DNA of 27,527 bases from positions 1-27,527 of the forward strand of contig JAZKEN010000112.1 of assembly GCA_040387035.1 (NCBI GenBank), written 5' to 3'. Position 1 is the stretch's first letter. Each line of letters begins with the position of its first letter. The position numbers and the translations under genes are program-made. This document shows positions 9,642 through 16,061 of the stretch, in pieces. The notes beneath the pieces are model-generated. The model saw only the letters and a list, made by a program, of their open reading frames with translations, was not told where the DNA came from and did not search any database. The DNA is from Methylotenera_A sp040387035. Its GTDB lineage: Bacteria > Pseudomonadota > Gammaproteobacteria > Burkholderiales > Methylophilaceae.

Positions 9642-9853
9642 TGTAAGCCCCCCAAAACCTGGTTTATCTAAATACGCTATCAAGCAGCGCGTATCTCTCA
9701 TTGATTAAGTAATTGATTGGGAGTTAGGTTTGTGTAAAGCGATTTGCAGAAACCGGAAATTACAATTCCGAATCAGAAACAATCTTTTAAAGACTTTACC
9801 CCAAACCGGCTAGGCTTAAAACACCTCAAATTGGGTAGGGTGAGCAATCAAAT
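9642..9853. other. Apparently non-coding stretch between SRPBCC gene and integron end
   Basis: Beyond the short decayed frame at 9854-9934 I see no convincing gene here. A 70-codon open frame on the plus strand from 9744 has a non-ATG start and Lys/Asn/Gln-rich composition with no motif. One isolated GTTAGGT at 9723-9729 resembles an attC box but has no partner within 150 bases. This is probably degraded cassette sequence. Confidence 0.4.
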
Positions 9854-9934
9854 TCAGAAAAGAAATGAAAAAAAGGCAATCACCAAGCATTGCCAAAAAG
9901 TGTATTCCTTCAATCTTATAAGCCAATCCTTCAT
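9854..9934 (-). pseudogene. Decayed start of a cassette gene related to the 10988-11191 cassette
   Basis: An ATG at 9934 opens 26 codons (MKDWLIRLKEYTFWQCLV and a hydrophobic tail) and then stops. The start resembles that of the intact cassette protein at 10988-11191 (MDWLYRIAEMHLFAKLW). At the DNA level about 60 bases, including the flanking attC end, align by eye with roughly three quarters identity and one single-base gap. Downstream of the stop the similarity fades. The best reading is the 5' remnant of a sister cassette. A real 26-residue peptide cannot be excluded. Confidence 0.45.
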
Positions 9935-9935
9935 T

Positions 9936-9989
9936 GCCCAAAGTTTGAATGAATGAGCGGAATGTTTGAACTGAGGAGAGGGGTTAATC
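9936..9989 (-). repeat. Degenerate attC-like site
   Basis: Read on the plus strand, GCCCAAA (9936-9942) followed by GTTTGAAT matches the left side of the other attC sites (GCCTAAC, GTTTGAAT) with two changes in the box. The right end is GTTAATC (9983-9989) in place of GTTAGGC. It stands where the attC of the 10011-10418 cassette is expected. The core boxes are damaged, so it is probably inactive. Confidence 0.45.
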
Positions 9990-10010
9990 CTTATTTACGG
10001 ATGCACGCGC

Positions 10011-10418
10011 TCAATCTCGGCAATAGCCTTCACCGGCACGAATTGTTAAGCAGTTGGACTTCCCACTCAGCCACTTCATTCCCGTTTCATCGCCATTCGT
10101 TGCGCGAAGTGTCTCTTTGACGCCATTGCGTTCAAACTCGACAGCATTGCCCGCTGCCTGACCTTGAAAGGTGCGGGGTCCGTCCAAGTCTTGGATAGTG
10201 ACTTCATACTTTCCGTTTCCGCCGACCAGCTGCAGAAATGTTCCTTCCGGACCGTTCCACTTGCCAAGCCACTTGTCGGCTAGCGGGGTCGATATAGCAT
10301 TAGCAGAGTCTGCTGTGACGACTTGTGAACCCGACTTACCATCTTCACAACCAGTGATCAGCATTGCCAGCGCAGCGCAAATTAAAAAGCGGTGTATGAA
10401 TTGTATTGAGGTGTGCAT
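10011..10418 (-). CDS. Cassette 5: predicted lipoprotein, unknown
   Basis: The 135-residue product has a lipoprotein signal peptide, with a hydrophobic run and lipobox LITGC (Cys24) followed by EDGKSGSQ. The mature part (WLGKWNGPEGTFLQLVGGNG, then KYEVTIQDLDGPRTFQGQ) looks like a small beta-rich domain with alternating strands, and two cysteines near the C-terminus (NCLTIRAGEGYCRD) could form a disulfide. I do not recognise a named family. The ATG at 10418 lies five bases after the damaged attC box GTAAGGA, which gives AAGGA as a good ribosome binding site. Composition is richer in GC than in the neighbouring cassettes, suggesting a separate origin. Expression probably depends on read-through from the attI side. 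Confidence 0.75.
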   Translation of the reverse strand: MHTSIQFIHRFLICAALAMLITGCEDGKSGSQVVTADSANAISTPLADKWLGKWNGPEGTFLQLVGGNGKYEVTIQDLDGPRTFQGQAAGNAVEFERNGVKETLRATNGDETGMKWLSGKSNCLTIRAGEGYCRD

Positions 10419-10423
10419 TTGAT

Positions 10424-10483
10424 TCCTTACTTTTGAATTAAGGTATTGGCTTTAGCCAGTCCCGCTTGAATGATGGGTTAGAC
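10424..10483 (-). repeat. attC site between cassettes 4 and 5
   Basis: The right core GTTAGAC (10477-10483) is intact and is preceded by GCTTGAATGATGG, as in the other sites. The centre has the TGGCTTTAGCCA hairpin. The left core is TCCTTAC where the consensus is RYYYAAC, so the crossover-side R' box on the cassette strand (GTAAGGA) is altered. It may recombine poorly. Confidence 0.8.
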
Positions 10484-10492
10484 AATGAATGC

Positions 10493-10900
10493 TTATTTAC
10501 TGAGTTTTTCTTGAACATTTTTACGCATTTTCTTGTTAAGTTGTTCAAACTCTTCAATCAACCTATCACAAGATTCTTTCTCAGCTTGACATAGAGCAGT
10601 CGTTTTCATATACACACCACCATCTTCATTTTGTTTCAACTCGCGTTTCACAACCGCTGGATGAGCATAATGGCCTTCAGGGGTGAATGACCAAACCGCA
10701 AGTGGTGATGTATCGTTTCCAATTAACCAACCATCGGGTTTGGTAATATTAAATGTAACTGTTGTTTTTGCTTTGAGAAAAGTTAATGCCTCATTGATTG
10801 AATTAAAGCCGACGCCTTTCTCCAATTTAACTTCATCAGCATTTGCAAATATTGACGCTAACAATAATAAAGCTGCTAATTTTATTTGTTTTTTTCTCAT
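10493..10900 (-). CDS. Cassette 4: exported protein, unknown
   Basis: The 135-residue product begins MRKKQIKLAALLLLASIFANA, a textbook Sec signal peptide cleaved before DEVKLEKG. The mature part is about 114 residues, with a short PDGWLIGNDTSPLAVWSF segment and then a charged helical tail (EEFEQLNKKMRKNVQEKLSK). Two cysteines (CQAEKESC) could pair in the periplasm. I recognise no family. The ATG is four bases after the attC box GTTAGGC, so AGG of the box is the only visible ribosome binding site. The stop is nine bases before the next attC. The gene is AT-rich. Confidence 0.78.
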   Translation of the reverse strand: MRKKQIKLAALLLLASIFANADEVKLEKGVGFNSINEALTFLKAKTTVTFNITKPDGWLIGNDTSPLAVWSFTPEGHYAHPAVVKRELKQNEDGGVYMKTTALCQAEKESCDRLIEEFEQLNKKMRKNVQEKLSK

Positions 10901-10904
10901 AATT

Positions 10905-10964
10905 GCCTAACGTTTAAATTATGGGGCTGGCTTTAGCCAGTCCTGCTTGAATGATGGGTTAGGT
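10905..10964 (-). repeat. attC site between cassettes 3 and 4
   Basis: Core boxes GCCTAAC (10905-10911) and GTTAGGT (10958-10964) bound 60 bases. The interior CTGGCTTTAGCCAG hairpin and GCTTGAATGATGG are shared with the neighbouring sites; one base differs (TCCTGC for TCCCGC). On the cassette strand it folds into the usual attC stem. Confidence 0.92.
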
Positions 10965-10987
10965 AATATTTTATGAGTATACATACC

Positions 10988-11191
10988 CTAACTATAGTAA
11001 AAAGTAATACCAACTGCAATGACAAGAATTAATCCAATGCCCAGCCACTCGGATATTAACTTTGAATTTTTATAACTAACTTTGGTGTGATACATACAAT
11101 AATGAAAAGCGACCAGAACAGGGATTAAAACAATAAAATCCCAAAGCTTTGCAAAAAGGTGCATTTCTGCAATTCTATAAAGCCAATCCAT
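10988..11191 (-). CDS. Cassette 3: 67-residue two-helix membrane protein
   Basis: The product has an amphipathic N-terminus (MDWLYRIAEMHLFAKLW). It is followed by a membrane helix at about residues 17-35 (DFIVLIPVLVAFHYCMYH), a polar loop (TKVSYKNSKLISEW) and a second helix at about residues 50-66 (LGIGLILVIAVGITFYYS) at the very end. No family is recognised. The ATG lies four bases after the attC box GTTAGGC. A decayed relative of its first codons lies at 9854-9934. The size and fold would fit a toxin-like or phage-defence membrane peptide, but nothing in the sequence proves that. Confidence 0.7.
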   Translation of the reverse strand: MDWLYRIAEMHLFAKLWDFIVLIPVLVAFHYCMYHTKVSYKNSKLISEWLGIGLILVIAVGITFYYS

Positions 11192-11195
11192 TATT

Positions 11196-11255
11196 GCCTA
11201 ACGTTTGAATTAGGGGGCTGGCTTTAGCCAGTCCCGCTTGAATGATGGGTTAGGA
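11196..11255 (-). repeat. attC site between cassettes 2 and 3
   Basis: GCCTAAC (11196-11202) and GTTAGGA (11249-11255) bound 60 bases with GTTTGAATTAG, the hairpin CTGGCTTTAGCCAG and GCTTGAATGATGG inside. Read on the cassette strand, the inner arms pair with a single unpaired A between GGG and CTGGCT, as expected for extrahelical bases of attC. The 3' end of the cassette 2 gene lies inside it. Confidence 0.92.
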
Positions 11256-11667
11256 TGCGTTTAGCATAAGCGCTTAGCTCAGGCCACAAGAGGATAATAA
11301 GGCCTGTAAGGCAGACCGTGGTAAGTAGCACCCCTTGGAAAAGAGCAGATGATGCAGCAACAAGCCCAGAAAAGCTGGGACTTATGTTGTGCCAGACAAT
11401 GCTACCAAATAAAAAAGTGGGGAAAAGCAGCATTGCGGCGCTAACTCTGCGGCTGTTTTTAAGCGCATTCGGAAAATGCGATGGAATGATTGCTGTCACC
11501 CATAATGGTGCAGCAACCACGGCGCCAGCAAGAACCCAAAATGCCGATATACCCGCAGAATATGATTGAGGTTCGACTGCTTGCGAAAAGTCACTACCAA
11601 GAAGTAAGACGAACCCACCGCAAAGAGCGGCACCGATTAGCAAAATCAAGCGTAGCAATATGGACAT
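11224..11667 (-). CDS. Cassette 2: four-helix membrane protein, unknown
   Basis: The 147-residue product has about four membrane helices: residues 4-24 (LLRLILLIGAALCGGFVLLLG), 43-62 (FWVLAGAVVAAPLWVTAIIP), 77-96 (AAMLLFPTFLFGSIVWHNI) and 105-130 (ASSALFQGVLLTTVCLTGLI and following). I do not recognise the family. The last eight residues, THHSSGTG, are encoded by the attC site: the frame reads through its R'' box and stops in the hairpin. The ATG is five bases after the upstream attC box GTTAGGT. Composition is GC-richer than in cassettes 1, 3 and 4. Confidence 0.72.
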   Translation of the reverse strand: MSILLRLILLIGAALCGGFVLLLGSDFSQAVEPQSYSAGISAFWVLAGAVVAAPLWVTAIIPSHFPNALKNSRRVSAAMLLFPTFLFGSIVWHNISPSFSGLVAASSALFQGVLLTTVCLTGLIILLWPELSAYAKRILTHHSSGTG

Positions 11668-11672
11668 CAGTA

Positions 11673-11730
11673 ACCTAACGTTTGAATTAAGGGGCGCCGT
11701 TAGGCGTCCCGCTTGAATGATGGGTTAGGC
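11673..11730 (-). repeat. attC site between cassettes 1 and 2
   Basis: ACCTAAC (11673-11679) and GTTAGGC (11724-11730) bound 58 bases. The flanks GTTTGAATTAAGG and GCTTGAATGATGG match the other sites, but the central hairpin differs (CGCC-GTTA-GGCG). On the cassette strand AAGCGGGACGCC pairs with GGCGCCCCTT if one C and one A are left unpaired, the normal extrahelical pattern. The R'' box also supplies the TAA stop of cassette 1. Confidence 0.93.
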
Positions 11731-12183
11731 TTTTTTATTAAGTTCACGTTTGCGCTCATCAATTTCAATTTCCATACGTTTAGCTTCTTCAGCACTTTCT
11801 AAATGTTCTTTTTTTCGATTGGCTTCCTTGACCCATGGATGATTATTTTTGTCTCTTTTCAATTTGAACAGAATACCAATTGAGAGTATTGCAAGTAGGA
11901 GTGCCCATGCTAAATAAGTTAGAGTCGCGTGCCCTTGCGCAAAATAAATAACTCTAATTAGTGCGGCAACTCCAAATGCTATGCAAGCAAAGAGTGATAT
12001 AAATTTTTTTGAAGAATTAGCCAATATTAATATGCAGATAGCAATCATAACGAAATGAATATGTCTTATTTCATTTGATAGGCAAGAAAACCCTTTCCAA
12101 GCGATATAGTAATCGCATGTTAAGTTTGGAAAGTTCAGTGCTTGTGAGTTTGGAATTGCCACTAATTCAAAACTTGATAACAA
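11725..12183 (-). CDS. Cassette 1: membrane protein with charged helical tail, unknown
   Basis: The product is about 152 residues from the TTG at 12183. Three membrane helices lie at about residues 43-56, 61-82 and 88-108 (FVMIAICILILANS; FISLFACIAFGVAALIRVIY; TLTYLAWALLLAILSIGILF). A highly charged tail follows (WVKEANRKKEHLESAEEAKR and beyond), probably a cytoplasmic coiled coil. No family is recognised. The frame stays open back to attI with no in-frame ATG. An ATT at 12219, six bases after the attI GTTAGGC, would add 12 residues (IVSHISFRGFGS) and would match the start spacing of the other cassettes. The start is therefore uncertain. As first cassette it should be best expressed. The TAA stop is part of the attC box. 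Confidence 0.7.
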   Translation of the reverse strand: MLSSFELVAIPNSQALNFPNLTCDYYIAWKGFSCLSNEIRHIHFVMIAICILILANSSKKFISLFACIAFGVAALIRVIYFAQGHATLTYLAWALLLAILSIGILFKLKRDKNNHPWVKEANRKKEHLESAEEAKRMEIEIDERKRELNKKA

Positions 12184-12225
12184 AGAGCCAAACCCACGAA
12201 AGCTAATATGCGAAACAATATTAAA

Positions 12226-12290
12226 GCCTAACGTAAAGTAGTCATCCTAAATGACGCAAAGCTTTGCATCATCAGTGTCTTTAATAATAA
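12226..12290 (-). other. attI-like recombination site
   Basis: GTTAGGC on the minus strand (12232-12226) marks the junction of the first cassette next to intI, where the attI crossover point G/TTAGGC is expected. There is no second attC-type arm, consistent with attI rather than attC. The remainder towards intI contains a near-perfect 22-base palindrome at 12251-12272. The outer boundary is estimated. Confidence 0.75.
12251..12272. promoter_or_regulatory. Near-perfect 22-base palindrome in attI region
   Basis: ATGACGCAAAG followed by CTTTGCATCAT is palindromic except for one C/T position in each arm. It may be an integrase accessory site in attI, or an operator for intI or the cassette promoter. 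A LexA-type CTG-N10-CAG is not present. Confidence 0.45.
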
Positions 12291-12295
12291 AAAAA

Positions 12296-12325
12296 TAGAC
12301 ATTGTTTTTAAATTAATCATATACT
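12296..12325 (+). promoter_or_regulatory. Probable intI promoter
   Basis: TAGACA (12296-12301, 5 of 6 to TTGACA) and TATACT (12320-12325, 5 of 6 to TATAAT) are 18 bases apart. Transcription would start about 23 bases before the intI ATG. This is a consensus match only; no LexA box overlaps it. Confidence 0.5.
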
Positions 12326-12354
12326 TATTTTAATTTAGTAAATCCTAAAATGCC

Positions 12355-13338
12355 ATGGTTAATACACCAGTCATAAGCCATTCTCCCAAGCTGCTTGATA
12401 TTGTGCGCGGTAAGATACGGGCTAAGCATTACAGTATACGTACAGAGCAGGCTTATATAGACTGGATTAAACGCTATATTTTTCATTTTGAAAAGCAACA
12501 CCCTAAAGATTTAGGCGCTAATGAAGTAGAGCAGTTTTTAACGTATTTGGCAGTGCATGGCAACGTGGCAGCTAGCACACAAAATCAAGCCAAAAGTGCC
12601 TTGTTGTTTTTATATAAAGAGGTGTTAGGCACGGCTTTGCCATGGATGGATAATGTCGTGCAGGCTAAAGTGCCTAAACGTTTGCCGGTGGTGATGACCA
12701 AGCATGAAGTGCTGAATGTGCTGAGCCAGTTAACGGGAACGCATCATTTGATTGTAAGTCTGTTATATGGCACGGGGATGCGTATTTTAGAGGTGTTGCG
12801 CTTGCGCGTGAAAGATATTGATTTTGCACGTAAGGAGATTTTGATTAGGGACGGCAAAGGCTTTAAAGATAGGGTAACAATGTTGCCTGCGAGTCTGGTT
12901 GATGTGCTTCGCAAGCATTTGGGTAAAGTTAAAACCTTGCACGAAAACGATATATCCAATGGGTATGGCGAGGTGTATATGCCACAGGCTTTGGGTAAAA
13001 AGTATCCCAGTGCTGGCCGGGATTGGGCTTGGCAATATGTATTTCCATCGGGCAAACTGTCTTTAGATCCGCGTTCCAATGCAACGCGCAGGCATCATGT
13101 GCAAGGCCAGGCGGTTCAGCGCGCGGTGCGCCAGGCTGTGTTGGATGCTGGTATTAGCAAGCACGCCACGCCACATACATTTAGGCATAGTTTTGCTACA
13201 CATTTGTTAGAAGCCGGTTATGATATTCGTACTGTGCAGGAGTTACTTGGGCATGCGGATGTAACGACTACCATGATTTATACCCATGTGCTGAATAAAG
13301 GCGGGCGGGGAGTTAGCAGTCCGTTAGATAATTTGTAG
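12355..13338 (+). CDS. intI: Integron integrase IntI
   Basis: IntI is a tyrosine recombinase that joins cassette attC sites, folded as single strands, to attI. The 327-residue product has the N-terminal SAM-like core-binding domain (about residues 12-95). The catalytic domain has Arg143 (GTGMRILEVLRLR), Lys171 (DGKGFKDR), His274 and Arg277 (PHTFRHSFATHLL), His300 (LLGHADV) and nucleophile Tyr309 (MIYTHV). The insertion that distinguishes IntI from XerC/D is present at about residues 205-248 (EVYMPQALGKKYPSAGRDWA, then VFPS and RRHH). Nothing is missing, so the enzyme is probably active. An overlapping ATG at 12350 opens only eight codons in another frame. The ribosome binding site is poor, consistent with low expression. 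Confidence 0.96.
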   Translation: MVNTPVISHSPKLLDIVRGKIRAKHYSIRTEQAYIDWIKRYIFHFEKQHPKDLGANEVEQFLTYLAVHGNVAASTQNQAKSALLFLYKEVLGTALPWMDNVVQAKVPKRLPVVMTKHEVLNVLSQLTGTHHLIVSLLYGTGMRILEVLRLRVKDIDFARKEILIRDGKGFKDRVTMLPASLVDVLRKHLGKVKTLHENDISNGYGEVYMPQALGKKYPSAGRDWAWQYVFPSGKLSLDPRSNATRRHHVQGQAVQRAVRQAVLDAGISKHATPHTFRHSFATHLLEAGYDIRTVQELLGHADVTTTMIYTHVLNKGGRGVSSPLDNL

Positions 13339-13405
13339 GTTTTGTACGCCGCACGGTTTATATTTGTAAGCCTGTGTTAAATTAATTGTTTATTAAAAGG
13401 CTTTA

Positions 13406-14224
13406 ATGATGCCAAATTTGCAGCAGTATCGCGTTAAACACAATTCAAAATTCTCACTTAAAAGCATTAAGCCGGACGATAAATCCGAGCGCGGTGCGAC
13501 TAAAGAAGCGGATGCCTTAGAGCTGGAAAAACTGGCCAGTAAAATCAATGCCTTACAGGATATTTTGTATGCGCAGGGCAAACATAAAATTCTGCTGATC
13601 TTGCAGGGCATGGATGCCAGTGGCAAGGATGGCACGGTACGCCATGTGTTCAGCGAATGCGATCCGCTGGGCATTCGCCTGGCCAATTTTAAAGCACCTA
13701 GTGCTGAAGAGTTGGCGCACGACTACCTGTGGCGTGTGCACAAACAGGTGCCGCAAAAAGGCGAGATTGTGATTTTTAATCGCAGTCATTATGAAGACGT
13801 GCTGATCGTCAAAGTGCACGATTGGATTGACGAGGCGGAATGTAAACGCCGCTATGCGCAGATTAATGCCTTTGAAAAACAGTTAACAGAAACCGGCACG
13901 GTGATTATCAAATGCTATTTGCATATCTCAAAATCAGAGCAAAAAGCGCGTATGCAAGACAGGTTGGACGACCCTACCAAAACCTGGAAATTTAACCCGA
14001 ACGACTTAAAAGAACGTGCATTGTGGCCACAATATATGCAGGCATATGAGCATGCAATGAGCGCCACCAGCACGGCTTATGCACCTTGGTATGTGATCCC
14101 GGCCGATTCTAAAATGAATCGTAACTTATTGATTTCTCGCCTGTTATTTGGCGCGCTGAAAAAGCTGCAGCTAGAGTATCCGCCAGTGCCGGCTGAATTC
14201 AAGACGATTACGATCGATGATTAA
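13406..14224 (+). CDS. ppk2: PPK2-family polyphosphate kinase
   Basis: PPK2 enzymes move phosphate between polyphosphate and nucleotides. The 272-residue single-domain product has Walker A GMDASGKDGT (residues 68-77, Lys74) and Walker B-like IVIFNRSHYEDVLIV (about residues 121-135, Asp131). The signature DYLWRVHKQVPQKGE precedes Walker B, and LHISKSEQKARMQDRLDDP and TSTAYAPWYVIPAD follow it. The overall layout resembles the class III group, which phosphorylates AMP and ADP from polyphosphate; this class assignment is from memory of the Meiothermus enzyme and is moderate. Start is ATG at 13406, or the second ATG at 13409, after AAAAGG. It is 15 bases upstream of the histidine kinase and probably cotranscribed with it. 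Confidence 0.9.
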   Translation: MMPNLQQYRVKHNSKFSLKSIKPDDKSERGATKEADALELEKLASKINALQDILYAQGKHKILLILQGMDASGKDGTVRHVFSECDPLGIRLANFKAPSAEELAHDYLWRVHKQVPQKGEIVIFNRSHYEDVLIVKVHDWIDEAECKRRYAQINAFEKQLTETGTVIIKCYLHISKSEQKARMQDRLDDPTKTWKFNPNDLKERALWPQYMQAYEHAMSATSTAYAPWYVIPADSKMNRNLLISRLLFGALKKLQLEYPPVPAEFKTITIDD

Positions 14225-14239
14225 CAAGCCTGATTAATT

Positions 14240-16048
14240 ATGAGCCTGCGTTTCCGCCTGAATTTACTGATTACTGCTTTGCTACTGCTGTTTATGCTGG
14301 CAGTGGGATACGTTATTCTAAAGGGCACAAAAGCATCCATTCAAGAAGGCGTAGAGGCGGCTACGCGCGTCACTGTGCAATTATTGGATACGGTGGTGGT
14401 CAGCTCAATCCAAAATCCTGAGTGGGGTTACACGCATGATGTGATGCGCCGTTTTTTGGAGCACTTAGGCCATGTGCGTAGTAATGAAATCTATCTGTAT
14501 AACTTAAATGGTGCCTTGCTTTTTAAATCGCCCCCATCTAAGTACCGTTCCGATATAAGCCCGCCGCGCTGGTTTGAAAACATGCTGAACCCGCATGAAA
14601 AATCCGTCACGCGCTTGATCCGCTTTGGCAAATTGATCGTTACCCCTAACCCCGCAGGTGCCATACGCGAGGCATGGGGGAAAATGCGCTTTTTGTTCTG
14701 GGTGGGGCTGGCTTTCTTTATCTTGCTAAATGCTATTGTGTATTGGATGCTTGGCCGCTGGTTGCGACCTTTGCAACCCATGTTAAAAGCCATTAACCAA
14801 ATGGAGCAGGGCGATTTAACCACCCGCTTGCCGCATTTTGATTTGCCGGAATTCGGCTCGATCGCTAAAAACTTTAACCTGATGGGTGAATCGCTGCAAA
14901 AAAGCACGGCCGAAAATCAACGTTTGGCGCTGATTGCGCAGCAAACCGCAGATGCGGTGATGATTCATGATTTAAACGGCAATATCTCGTTTTGGAACGC
15001 AGCCGCGCAAAAAATATTTGGCTATGCACCAGCGGATATTATTGGTAAATCAGCCAGTATCCTGATTCCAAAAGGGCAAGAGCGTGATTTAGCACAGAAT
15101 ATGCGTGCCATTAACGACAGGCGCAATGTGGATAATCACGACACACAACGCACGGCCCGCGATGGGCGCATTGTGGATGTGTCTATATCGGCTGCGCCTT
15201 TGATTGACCCGCTTACCAATGAGCTGATTGGCGACATTTGTAGTATGCGTGATATTACCGAGCGCAAGCATGCTGAAATTGCCGAGCGCAAAGCCGAAGT
15301 GGCGGAAAATAAATTGGAAGAAAATCGCCAAATCACGCATTTGATTCAAAAACATATTGAAGACGAGCGCCGCAGCCTAGCGCGCGAATTGCATGATGAG
15401 CTGGGCCAATATGTGACCGCGATTAAAACGTTTGCAGTCGCCATTGCCAATAAAACAAGGGAAAAAGCGCCGGAAGTTGAAGCCAGCGCACAAACCATTG
15501 TGGCCGCTGCCAACCATATTTACGATGGTATGCATAATATTATCCGGCAATTACGCCCTGGCTCGCTGGACAATCTGGGTTTGGTGGAAACCTTGAAAGA
15601 CACTATTAATAACGTACAAAAACAGCAGCCTAACTTGAATATTACGCTGGATTTATCCGGCAATTTGGATGCTTTGGGCGAAAGTTTAAACATTAATATC
15701 TATCGCATTGTGCAGGAATCGATCAATAACGCGATTAAACATGCGGAGGCCAAAAATATAGCAATAAAACTGGCAATAACAAAAACCGGTGCGCTGCAAT
15801 TGACGATTAAAGATGATGGCAAAGGTATGGATGTCAACGCGGTTGACCAGACCAATCATTTCGGTTTGCTGGGCATGCGCGAGCGTGTGCAAGGTTTTAA
15901 AGGCAGTTTTAATGTAGATTCTGAACCAAATACGCAAATAGCAACCAAAGCAGGTAGTAAAAAAGCGGCTGCCAAATCAGGCGCTACCGAATCAACAGGT
16001 ACGACAATTTATATTAATATTCCGCAAGCGTTAAACGTGAGCAATTAG
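14240..16048 (+). CDS. HAMP-PAS sensor histidine kinase, NarX-like
   Basis: This 602-residue membrane sensor has a first helix at residues 7-27, a periplasmic domain of about 120 residues, and a second helix at about 150-172. A HAMP linker (about 173-222) and a PAS domain (about 225-340, ending DITERKHAE) follow. After a short coiled coil comes a HisKA_3 dimerisation helix with the phosphorylated His385 in SLARELHDELGQYV. The HATPase domain has QESINNAIKHA (N box), DDGKGM (G1) and GLLGMRERV (G2). A Lys/Ala-rich stretch at about 565-585 is inserted before the last strand and is unusual. The signal is unknown. The response regulator follows after 13 bases, so the two form one system. Confidence 0.93.
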   Translation: MSLRFRLNLLITALLLLFMLAVGYVILKGTKASIQEGVEAATRVTVQLLDTVVVSSIQNPEWGYTHDVMRRFLEHLGHVRSNEIYLYNLNGALLFKSPPSKYRSDISPPRWFENMLNPHEKSVTRLIRFGKLIVTPNPAGAIREAWGKMRFLFWVGLAFFILLNAIVYWMLGRWLRPLQPMLKAINQMEQGDLTTRLPHFDLPEFGSIAKNFNLMGESLQKSTAENQRLALIAQQTADAVMIHDLNGNISFWNAAAQKIFGYAPADIIGKSASILIPKGQERDLAQNMRAINDRRNVDNHDTQRTARDGRIVDVSISAAPLIDPLTNELIGDICSMRDITERKHAEIAERKAEVAENKLEENRQITHLIQKHIEDERRSLARELHDELGQYVTAIKTFAVAIANKTREKAPEVEASAQTIVAAANHIYDGMHNIIRQLRPGSLDNLGLVETLKDTINNVQKQQPNLNITLDLSGNLDALGESLNINIYRIVQESINNAIKHAEAKNIAIKLAITKTGALQLTIKDDGKGMDVNAVDQTNHFGLLGMRERVQGFKGSFNVDSEPNTQIATKAGSKKAAAKSGATESTGTTIYINIPQALNVSN

Positions 16049-16061
16049 CAAAAGGCAATAG

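Larger units (their letters stand above)
9936..13338 (-). mobile_element. Chromosomal integron (intI, attI, five cassettes, attC array)
   Basis: An IntI-type integrase on the plus strand is divergent from five minus-strand single-gene cassettes. The cassettes are separated by four 58-60 bp attC sites (11673, 11196, 10905 and 10424), plus a degenerate one at 9936-9989. The attC sites are nearly identical to each other, which is typical of sedentary chromosomal integrons rather than mobile resistance integrons. No transposase, resistance gene or prophage gene is nearby. Cassette base composition varies: three are strongly AT-rich, while the 10011 and 11224 cassettes are richer in GC, consistent with different origins. 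The flanks are ordinary chromosomal genes. Confidence 0.93.

Noticed and set aside
9723..9729. GTTAGGT that could make the SRPBCC gene a sixth cassette
   Set aside because: No partner RYYYAAC box or attC stem within a suitable distance; the gene has normal family ends.
9744..9956. 70-codon plus-strand open frame
   Set aside because: Non-ATG start, no ribosome binding site, low-complexity composition, and it overlaps the fossil cassette and attC on the other strand.
10424..11730. Regularly spaced near-identical repeats suggesting a CRISPR array
   Set aside because: Spacing is 200-460 bases with genes between, and the repeats have attC core boxes and hairpins.
12233..12354. LexA box upstream of intI
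   Set aside because: No CTG-N10-CAG arrangement found in this interval by eye.
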